Shown here piece by piece: positions 37,555 to 44,526 of a DNA stretch of 64,000 nucleotides (positions are counted from its first letter, which is position 1; every line of letters begins with the position of its first letter). The notes under the pieces are model-generated. The model did no database searches and was not told the DNA's origin. It saw only the letters and a program-made list of their open reading frames with translations. The translations under genes and the position numbers were made by a program. Source of the stretch: Desulfosarcina alkanivorans (lineage in GTDB: Bacteria; Desulfobacterota; Desulfobacteria; Desulfobacterales; Desulfosarcinaceae); the NCBI RefSeq assembly GCF_009688945.1, contig NZ_AP021874.1, forward strand, positions 6,386,001-6,450,000. The letters are read 5' to 3'.

Positions 37555-37977
37555 TCAAGGGGCCGTGGATTTTTTAAGGCCGGCCTGCATGTAATTGTCG
37601 ATAGCTGCATGCAGGGTATCGACCGCCAGGGTCGAGCAGTGCCAGTGGTCCCTCGGGAGCCCACCGACAGCGTGGCGAATCATGGCCGAATCGATGTCCA
37701 GAATTTGTTCGGGCGTTTTGCCCTTGGCAAGATCCACCGCCGCGCAGATACAGTTGAAGCTGTGGGCACACCCGTTGGTCCACGGAGAACCCTCGATCAT
37801 TCGGTCTTGCTGAAACCGGAGACGGACCTCCATGGTGTCGCCGCAGCTGCCGACTACCCGCGCCTTGCCGTCGGGGCTCGATACATGGGGGTTGAGCCAG
37901 TAATAAGCGGCAAACCATGCCAGCGCGACGGCCAGGAGAATTCCGGTGCCCAAAAGGATGCTGGCGCCGTTCGTCAT
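37555..37977 (-). CDS. Membrane-anchored NifU-like (N-terminal domain) protein
   Basis: 140 residues. A transmembrane helix at about 8-27 precedes a NifU/IscU-like scaffold domain: GSCGDTMEVRLRF, TNGCAHSFNCICAAVDLAKGKTPEQIL and HWHCSTLAVDTLHAAI retain the three scaffold cysteines. It lies 54 bp downstream of rnfB on the same strand and is probably the last gene of the rnf operon. A role in cluster delivery to the Fe-S rich Rnf subunits is inferred from location. Confidence 0.75.
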   Translation of the reverse strand: MTNGASILLGTGILLAVALAWFAAYYWLNPHVSSPDGKARVVGSCGDTMEVRLRFQQDRMIEGSPWTNGCAHSFNCICAAVDLAKGKTPEQILDIDSAMIRHAVGGLPRDHWHCSTLAVDTLHAAIDNYMQAGLKKSTAP

Positions 37978-38031
37978 GATAATGCCCCCGGTCGGTTGTG
38001 CGGTTCGATCCTGCGACCGGCCTCCGCCCGT

Positions 38032-38922
38032 TTACAGGGCAAGCGCTTCCTGTTCGGTCGGTTCGTGGCTGTCATCCTTCTGGAACAGCGGGCGCGCACT
38101 GTGGGTTTGAATCGCATGGGCCATGAAGCAGGCCTTGATGCAGGCCTCCTCGCATTGAGGTCCATATTCCAGGCACTTGTGATGATCGATGCGGATGACC
38201 CCGTCGACCAGGGCCACTGCCTCGGCCGGGCAGGCCCGTATGCAGGACATGCAGTGAATGCAGCCCGCCTCGCAGATCTGGTGGGTCACCTTGCCGTTGT
38301 CCAGGCTGCTGCAACGCATGACCGCGCGCGCTTTTTTGGGCACCAGGGTGATCAGGTGCTTCGGGCAGGTCTTGACGCAGGTGCCGCAACCCACGCAGAG
38401 GTCTTCATCGATTACCGGGAAATGGTTTTCCATGGTGATGGCGTCAAAGGGGCAGGCACCGGCACATTCGCCGAAACCGACGCACCCGTATTGACAGTCC
38501 GTCGGGCCGGCAAAGGCCAGATTGGCCCCCGAGCAGCGCCCGTATCCGATGTAATCGTATTTCTGGTAGTCCTTGCGGATGGAGCGGGCGCAGTGTACGA
38601 CCGCCACCAGATCCTCCATGGCTCCCATCTGCTTGCCTGTGATTTTGGCCACGGCCTCTGCGACCGACGCTTTGCCGGGGAAGCACAAATTGGGGGCGAC
38701 GTCCGGGTCGGTGACCACGGCCTCGGCATACGCTTCGCATCCTGCGAAGCCGCAGCCGCCTCACTGGGCCCCGGCCAGAACTTCCTTGACCGCCTCCACT
38801 TTGGGATTGACTTCGACGGCGAACTTATGGGCCGCCATTGCCAATCCGATGCCGAAAAAAAGCCCGATGCTGCCCAGCAGCACCAGTCCTCCGATTGCCA
38901 GTTTGATGTATAAGGGATCCAT
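38032..38922 (-). CDS. rnfB: Rnf complex subunit B, predicted selenoprotein (UGA recoded)
   Basis: The frame runs from ATG 38922 to TAA 38032 with a single in-frame TGA at 38763-38761, giving 296 residues if the TGA is read as selenocysteine at residue 54. Residues 5-32 form the membrane helix. The next segment, VLAGAQ-U-GGCGFAGCEAYAEAV, aligns with the RnfB motif PGANCGACGYPGC, so the Sec replaces the first cysteine of that 4Fe-4S motif. Downstream are several ferredoxin motifs (CSGANLAFAG.., CVGFGECAGACPFDAI, CVGCGTCVKTCPKH, CIHCMSCIRACPAEA). RnfB passes electrons from ferredoxin into the membrane complex. Without recoding, the frame would split with no good internal start before residue 69. 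A SECIS-like hairpin follows the TGA. Confidence 0.87.
38732..38750 (-). promoter_or_regulatory. SECIS-like hairpin of rnfB
   Basis: Starting 10 nt after the TGA: perfect 7-bp stem GCTTCGC/GCGAAGC with loop AGGAT. Placement and a G-containing apical loop fit bacterial SECIS elements of the fdhF type. Confidence 0.8.
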
Positions 38923-38934
38923 TAGAAACGTTCC

Positions 38935-39888
38935 TTAGAAGATCGACATGCCGGAGAATCCCATGAACGAGAGGGCAAAAAGACCGGCCACGATGAACGC
39001 GATCGGCAACCCCCGGTAGGATGGTGGAATCTCGGCGAGTTCAAGTCTCTCACGCACGGAAGACATCAGGAAAAGGGCCAATAGAAACCCGAGCCCGGCT
39101 CCCAGGGCCAGCATGAGGCTTTCAAACATATTGTATTCGTTGTCGGCCAGGATCAACGGCACGGCGATGACGATGCAGTTGGCGATCACCAGCACGAGAT
39201 AAACGCCGAACGCCTTGAACAGGGCCGGGTTGATTTTGCGCAGGATCGTGTCCACGGCCTGAACGGTGAGCGACACCAGTCCGATGAAAACGATAATCTG
39301 CAAGTAGTCCAGGCGGTAGGGCTTGAGCACGAACTGGTAAAGGAACCACGACATCAGGGATGCGAAGACGATCACGAAGGTGAAGGTGATCCCCATGCCT
39401 ACGGCGGTGCTTTTCTTCTGGGACGTGCCGAAAAAGACGCAGAGCCCTAAATATTTGGAAAAGACGAAGTTCTGAATGAGCAGGGCGCCCAGCAGAATGC
39501 CGAACAGATGCCCGAAGTAGGGCTTGGATACGATGACCCCCTGTGTGCCCAGCGGCCGGCCCTGGGAAACGATCTCCTTGGCGACCACCTGGTGGGATTG
39601 GTCCTGGTTGATGGGGTCGGCCAGCGTGAGGGTCAACCGGGTCTGATCCGGGTTCAGATCGACGCTCCGGAGGTTCAGGAGAATGTCGGGGTCCGGCTTC
39701 TCGTTGACCGTGAAATGGTCGCGGTCTGCGGCCCAGTCCGGATCCACCGGGCCGGCGAAGGTCAGCACGATCTGGTCCGTTTTTTCGAACCGGGCTGTTT
39801 TGATGAAATTGGGCGCTTTGCACCCGCCGATCAGAAGCGTGGCGATCAGCAGAACGAACGTCCCGATTGCTGTTGCGTTTTTTTTCAT
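38935..39888 (-). CDS. rnfA: Rnf complex subunit A with an N-terminal lipoprotein/Ig-like extension
   Basis: 317 residues from ATG 39888. The C-terminal roughly 190 residues are standard RnfA (HLFGILLGALLIQNFVFSKYLGLCVFFG, six transmembrane helices). Ahead of it lies a lipoprotein signal (lipobox LIGGC, Cys at about residue 23) and about 95 residues of SbsA/Big5-like beta sandwich (DQIVLTFAGPVDPDW..HFTVNE..LTLTLADPINQDQ). No internal start codon lies at the junction, so it is one fused protein. RnfA helps carry the intramembrane cluster with RnfE. The gene follows rnfE by 10 nt and precedes rnfB by 12 nt. Confidence 0.87.
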   Translation of the reverse strand: MKKNATAIGTFVLLIATLLIGGCKAPNFIKTARFEKTDQIVLTFAGPVDPDWAADRDHFTVNEKPDPDILLNLRSVDLNPDQTRLTLTLADPINQDQSHQVVAKEIVSQGRPLGTQGVIVSKPYFGHLFGILLGALLIQNFVFSKYLGLCVFFGTSQKKSTAVGMGITFTFVIVFASLMSWFLYQFVLKPYRLDYLQIIVFIGLVSLTVQAVDTILRKINPALFKAFGVYLVLVIANCIVIAVPLILADNEYNMFESLMLALGAGLGFLLALFLMSSVRERLELAEIPPSYRGLPIAFIVAGLFALSFMGFSGMSIF

Positions 39889-39898
39889 TTCACGATCC

Positions 39899-40513
39899 TC
39901 ATCGCGCCCGCCGTTGGTAGAGCGTCTCCACATAATTAAAAACCGCCATCATGAATCCGACCAGGAAGAAGCCGGCTGCAGGCAGTACGAAAAAGAGCAT
40001 GGGCCTGAATCCCAGCACGTCGTAACCGAGAAAGGTGCCCATCCCCATCACCTCGCGTACCCCCCCCAGCACCACCATGCCGAACATGAATCCGAATCCC
40101 ATTCCGATTCCGTCCCAGAACGAGGCGACCACGGTGTTGCGACAGGCAAATACCTCCAACCGCATGGTGATGATGGCAAATGCGACGATCAGGCGCACGA
40201 AAATGCCCATGGCCTTGTAGGCCACCGGCAAATAGGCCGCCAGCACCAGGTCGATCACGGTCACCCAGGTGGCGATCGTCAGGGTGTAGGTCGGGATGCG
40301 AATGCGCGGATGAATGTGGTCCTTGATCAGCGCGATGGTGCAGCTCGAAAAGACCTGCACAAAAAGCACGGCCACACCGAGCAGCAGCCCGTTGGCGACC
40401 GTGGTGCTGATTCCCACGGCCGGGCACATGCTAAGGGCCAGCCGGAAAATGGGGTTTTCGTTGAGCAGGCCGTTGACGACCAGTTGCATATTGGTTTTGG
40501 TGGTTGCTGCCAC
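39899..40513 (-). CDS. rnfE: Rnf complex subunit E
   Basis: 204 residues, six hydrophobic helices. The motifs NGLLNENPIFRLALSMCPAVGIS and LRLIVAFAIITMRLEVFACRNTV are diagnostic for RnfE/NqrD. Each contributes a Cys to the intramembrane Fe-S site shared with RnfA. It sits between rnfG (20 nt away) and rnfA. Confidence 0.95.
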   Translation of the reverse strand: MAATTKTNMQLVVNGLLNENPIFRLALSMCPAVGISTTVANGLLLGVAVLFVQVFSSCTIALIKDHIHPRIRIPTYTLTIATWVTVIDLVLAAYLPVAYKAMGIFVRLIVAFAIITMRLEVFACRNTVVASFWDGIGMGFGFMFGMVVLGGVREVMGMGTFLGYDVLGFRPMLFFVLPAAGFFLVGFMMAVFNYVETLYQRRAR

Positions 40514-40533
40514 GGGGTGTTCCTTTCTCCGGC

Positions 40534-41448
40534 CTAAAAAAGAACCTTGACTTCGCCATCCGCTATGGCCTGGTCCAGTATCTGAATGCGATAAGCGAAC
40601 TTTTTCACCATGCCCTTGACGCCGTTGGTCACTGCGGCGCTGGATATGGTGGCGCCGGTCAGCGCATGGATATCCTGATCCTTGTAGCGTCGCCGAATGT
40701 CGTCCGCCTCACTGTCCGAAAGCCCGTTGTCCCGCAATCCCATGGATTTGAGATAGCGCTCGTAGTCCGCAGGCAGCGGTTCCTTGATGACGGTAAGGTG
40801 TTTGAGTTTTTCGAAGGATTTGCCGATGAACTGGTTCTTAAAATATTCCTGGGTGATTTCACCGCCCAGGCCGGGATCTTCCTCGTGCTCGATGACTTCC
40901 AGCCCCAACAGCTGAAAGTCGGCGTCCAGGGCCACCATGGCCTTGATGAACGTCTTGAAACCGGGAAACTGACCCGGCAACAGATACGCCGTCCGTTCAT
41001 CTCCCAGGCTTGCGATGATCATGGTGTCGGCGAAATTGAACGCCGCCTCGGGGGGCAGAATTTTCGCAAGGGACTTCTTGCGGTCTTCGGCGGACAAGGC
41101 CGCTTCGACCGTCAATGTCAAATCTCGACGTTCGAGGAATCGACCCTTCAAGTCGAGTACGACCAGCGTGTACCCCTCGTCGCCGCCGTTCATGGTCGGG
41201 ACCATGTACCCCATATACAGTGTTTCCGCCTTGCGGATGATGTAGCGGTGAACCTGGTACAGCTTGAGTTCGGGTGCTGCGGGTCGTTCCGGACCGTATC
41301 CCAGCAGGCCGAGCATGGTCTGTTGCACATTGAGATGCTCGTTGTGCTGTTTGGCCTTGGCCGTGAAGATGAAGGTTGTGCCGATTACGAGACCGGCCAC
41401 CAGACAGGAAATGGTCAGGGCAACGGTAATCTTGATAATCTCTTTCAT
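40534..41448 (-). CDS. rnfG: Rnf complex subunit G (FMN-binding)
   Basis: 304 residues from ATG 41448; this ATG overlaps the rnfD stop (ATGA), which decides the start. One N-terminal membrane anchor (about 5-30) precedes the periplasmic FMN domain. The covalent flavin motif is seen as DIHALTGATISSAAV, with the modified Thr in TGAT. ApbE would be needed for FMN attachment and is not in the window. It is longer than many RnfG proteins, owing to an expanded central segment. Confidence 0.93.
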   Translation of the reverse strand: MKEIIKITVALTISCLVAGLVIGTTFIFTAKAKQHNEHLNVQQTMLGLLGYGPERPAAPELKLYQVHRYIIRKAETLYMGYMVPTMNGGDEGYTLVVLDLKGRFLERRDLTLTVEAALSAEDRKKSLAKILPPEAAFNFADTMIIASLGDERTAYLLPGQFPGFKTFIKAMVALDADFQLLGLEVIEHEEDPGLGGEITQEYFKNQFIGKSFEKLKHLTVIKEPLPADYERYLKSMGLRDNGLSDSEADDIRRRYKDQDIHALTGATISSAAVTNGVKGMVKKFAYRIQILDQAIADGEVKVLF

Positions 41449-42503
41449 TGGACCGCCCCCTGGGAAAATCGTTTCGGTTTGAGCCATTGATCCAGTGCCG
41501 GCGTTAGGGGATTCATCAGCAAAATCGCGTAGCAGACCCCTTCCGGGTAGCCGCCTTTGAGCCGGATCAGGACGGTCAGGGCGCCAATGCCGATGCCAAA
41601 AACGATTTGACCGCTGCGCTGCGTCGGTGAGGTCACGTAATCGGTGGCCATGAAAAACGCCCCGAGAATCACGCCCCCGGAGAGCACCGCCAGCAGCGGA
41701 TCACCGGTGAACAGCCGTTCGCCGCCGAACATCCATGTCAGCAGGCCTACCGTGACGATGGTCGAGACCGGGATTTGCCAGTTGATGTACCGCTTGTAGA
41801 TCAAATAGGCCCCACCCACCAGCAGGAGCAGGGCTGACGTTTCGCCGATGCACCCGGGCCTGAAACCGAAGAAAAAATCGGTGTACACCGATGCCCGGGA
41901 CCCGAACTGCTCCAGCATGGCCGCCATGCCGTAATGCTTCAAAACGTAAAGCGGCGTGGCCGAGCTGACGGCATCCACACCGGCGCCCATGTACCTGAAT
42001 ACGTCCGCATTGCGGATCGGCTCCAGCCAGGCGGTGGTCATGGCCACGGGGTAGGTGGCAACCAGGAAGGCGCGGCCGATCAGGGCCGGGTTGAAGATGT
42101 TGAAACCGAGGCCGCCCATGATGATCTTGGTGACGAATATGGCCATCACCGCACCGCAGACCGGCATCCATAACGGGACGCCGGGCGGAATGACATAGGC
42201 CAGCAAAAGACCGGTAATCACGGCGCTGCCATCCCTGATGGTCACCGGATGGCCCAGAAGCTTTTGCGAGATCGCCTCGGTGGCCAGGCAACTGGCCACG
42301 CTGACAGCGGTGATGGCCAGGGTCTGTAGACCGAAGACGAAGACCGACAAGAACAGCGGCGGCATCAGACAGGCAACCACGGTCCACATGATCCGGGATA
42401 CGGTGACATCGGTTTTCAGATGGGGCGACACCGATACCAGCAGATGGTGCCCGTCAACGCCATCGCACGACTGATGGGAGATGGGGGAGAGTTTTATTGC
42501 CAT
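41445..42503 (-). CDS. rnfD: Rnf complex subunit D
   Basis: 352 residues, polytopic. The motifs RDGSAVITGLLLAYVIPP, FVTKIIMGGLGFNIFNPALIGRAFL and TDYVTSPTQRSGQIVFGIGIGALTVLIR identify RnfD/NqrB. The flavin-attachment region reads AVSSATPLYVL, SSAT where SGAT is common; the acceptor Thr is kept. The start overlaps the rnfC stop by one base. Confidence 0.94.
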   Translation of the reverse strand: MAIKLSPISHQSCDGVDGHHLLVSVSPHLKTDVTVSRIMWTVVACLMPPLFLSVFVFGLQTLAITAVSVASCLATEAISQKLLGHPVTIRDGSAVITGLLLAYVIPPGVPLWMPVCGAVMAIFVTKIIMGGLGFNIFNPALIGRAFLVATYPVAMTTAWLEPIRNADVFRYMGAGVDAVSSATPLYVLKHYGMAAMLEQFGSRASVYTDFFFGFRPGCIGETSALLLLVGGAYLIYKRYINWQIPVSTIVTVGLLTWMFGGERLFTGDPLLAVLSGGVILGAFFMATDYVTSPTQRSGQIVFGIGIGALTVLIRLKGGYPEGVCYAILLMNPLTPALDQWLKPKRFSQGAVQ

Positions 42504-43966
42504 TATCCTGCTTTTCTTTTCTGTTCCCTGGCTTCTTTGAGCTTACGGGCTTGGTTGATTTCCTGCCGGGCCAGGCGGATGAACTGCACCAGGGGGCGTT
42601 TGGACGGACAGACGTAGGCACAACTGCCGCACTCGAAACAATCGTCCATCAGGCCAAAGGGTTCGGTTTCCGCACCCCTGCCGGCTTCGACGTAGATGCC
42701 GATATTGTTCGGCTCCAGCCCCATGGGGCAGGCATCCAGGCAAAACCCGCACCGGATGCAGGGGCCGTAAGCCTGCGCATCGACTTCGGCATGGTTCAGA
42801 AACAGGATCCCCGGGGTCGTTTTTGTGATCGGGATGTCCAGGGTAGACACGGCAAATCCCATCATCGGCCCGCCGACCACCACCTTGCACAGGTCTGCCG
42901 TGGTGCCGCCGAGGTAATTCACGATATCCGAAATATGGGTGCCGATTTTTACGCGCAGATTCGCCGGCCGTGCGATTCCGCTGCCGGTGACCGTAATGAT
43001 GCGATCGGTCAGGGGTTTGCCCAGTGCCACGGCATCGTAGACCGTCTTGGTTGTGTATACGTTTTGTACAATGATCCCGATACTCGAAGACCGCTGGCCC
43101 GATGGCCTGACGCGGCCGGTGACACTCTGCATGATCTGATCGGCCGACCCCTGGGGATATTTGACCGCCAACGGTTTGACCTCGATCTTGAAACCGTCGG
43201 TCGAATCCGTCTGGTCGATGGCTTTGTTCAGGGCCGCGATGGCGTCCGGTTTGTTGTTCTCCACGCCAATGGCGCAATAGGTAATTCCCAGCACCGTCAG
43301 CAGGATTTTGGCGCCTTCGACGATCTCACGGGCGTTTTCCACCATGACGCGATGATCACAGGTGATATAAGGCTCACATTCGGCCCCATTGAGGATCAGG
43401 GTATCAATCTTGACGCCCGGTTTGACGTTGAGCTTGACCTCGGTGGGGAATCCGGCACCCCCCAGGCCGACGATCCCGGCGGCGGCGATGCGCTCCTGGA
43501 TCTGCTCCCGGGAAAAGCCCCGCCAGTCCACCGGCGTGCGGGTCGGTGCGACGGCCTCGGGATCGGTTCGGAGGACGATGGCCGGGGCCGAACCCACCTG
43601 GTGGTGAAGAATGTTTTCCACCCCCAGAACCGTTCCGCCGACGCTGGCATGAAGCTCAGCGCCGAGCCGGGTGCCGATTTCGCCGATTTGATCGCCTTCC
43701 CTGACCTTGTCCTTTTTGTCCACCAGCAGCCTGAATAGCGCTCCGGGGTGCTGGCTTGAAAAAAGAAGATTCTCGCTGACCGATTGCTCACATCTGGAAT
43801 CGTTCCGATGCGGCACGGCCACTTCGCAGGGTGCGCCGACATGTTGTTTGAGAAAAAGCGACACCGCCGGCGGATCGGGCATGGTTTCGATTGGCAACGC
43901 GTTGGTCAGGTGCTTGTTCTCTTGGGGATGGACCCCTCCCTTGGGGAAAGTCGCCAGTGGGGTCAT
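42503..43966 (-). CDS. rnfC: Rnf complex subunit C (NADH/FMN-binding, two 4Fe-4S)
   Basis: 487 residues from ATG 43966, 2 nt after the preceding stop; longer upstream extensions are out-of-frame shadow of that gene. FPKGGVHPQENK opens the protein. GLGGAGFPTEVKL and LILNGAECEPYITCDHRVM are the Complex1_51K-like nucleotide/flavin region. Two clusters close it: CIRCGFCLDACPMG and CFECGSCAYVCPSKRPL. It is the NAD(H) site of the complex on the cytoplasmic face. Confidence 0.95.
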   Translation of the reverse strand: MTPLATFPKGGVHPQENKHLTNALPIETMPDPPAVSLFLKQHVGAPCEVAVPHRNDSRCEQSVSENLLFSSQHPGALFRLLVDKKDKVREGDQIGEIGTRLGAELHASVGGTVLGVENILHHQVGSAPAIVLRTDPEAVAPTRTPVDWRGFSREQIQERIAAAGIVGLGGAGFPTEVKLNVKPGVKIDTLILNGAECEPYITCDHRVMVENAREIVEGAKILLTVLGITYCAIGVENNKPDAIAALNKAIDQTDSTDGFKIEVKPLAVKYPQGSADQIMQSVTGRVRPSGQRSSSIGIIVQNVYTTKTVYDAVALGKPLTDRIITVTGSGIARPANLRVKIGTHISDIVNYLGGTTADLCKVVVGGPMMGFAVSTLDIPITKTTPGILFLNHAEVDAQAYGPCIRCGFCLDACPMGLEPNNIGIYVEAGRGAETEPFGLMDDCFECGSCAYVCPSKRPLVQFIRLARQEINQARKLKEAREQKRKAG

Positions 43967-43968
43967 TA

Positions 43969-44493
43969 TCAACGCACCTTTGCCGGCATCAATTGTTTTT
44001 CGAGCAGTCCCTGGCCGAAGGATTCCCGGGTATTGTTGGAAAGTTCTGCCGGTTTGCTGAACTGCAGCGCGTTGGTGGGACAGACCGATACGCACACCGG
44101 CTTTTCGCCGGCGTCGATGTGATCCATACACAGGTCGCACTTGACGGCCTTGCCGGCCTCCCTGTCCCACTGGGGAATATGCCATGGGCAGGCCGAGATG
44201 CAGGCCTTGCAGCCTACGCACAGACTGTCGACGATATAAACCAGGCCGTCCTCTTCTCTTCGCCGTATGGCTTCCGTGGGGCAGGCCTCTATGCACCATG
44301 CCTGTTCACAATGAAAACAAGGAACGAAGACGGAGTTCATTTTGGGTTTGCCGTTTACCATTTTGGGTCCCAGGACGACAATCTTGCCCAGGGTCACATC
44401 CAGCGGGAGCTTTTTCTCGGATTTGCATGCAATTTCACAGGCATGACAGACAATGCAGCGTTGCGGGTTGGTGGAAATGATGTAATCGCCCAT
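43969..44493 (-). CDS. Four-cluster ferredoxin subunit (PhsB/PsrB/DmsB type)
   Basis: 174 residues; ATG 44493 is chosen because GGAGGT lies about 9 nt upstream. Sixteen cysteines form four 4Fe-4S sets: CIVCHACEIACKSE, CFHCEQAWCIEACP, CVGCKACISACPWHIP and CDLCMDHIDAG..CVSVCP. It sits between the molybdoenzyme gene and rnfC, 2 nt before rnfC, so it likely links electrons from the molybdoenzyme to a membrane or soluble acceptor. No NrfD-type membrane anchor subunit is present. Confidence 0.9.
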   Translation of the reverse strand: MGDYIISTNPQRCIVCHACEIACKSEKKLPLDVTLGKIVVLGPKMVNGKPKMNSVFVPCFHCEQAWCIEACPTEAIRRREEDGLVYIVDSLCVGCKACISACPWHIPQWDREAGKAVKCDLCMDHIDAGEKPVCVSVCPTNALQFSKPAELSNNTRESFGQGLLEKQLMPAKVR

Positions 44494-44526
44494 ATCTTCA
44501 AATACCTCCAAGAAACGGATGGGGTT

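Noticed and set aside
38761..38763. Reading rnfB as a frameshifted or split pseudogene
   Set aside because: Both sides of the TGA are in the same frame and match RnfB continuously, and a SECIS-like hairpin follows; recoding explains it better.
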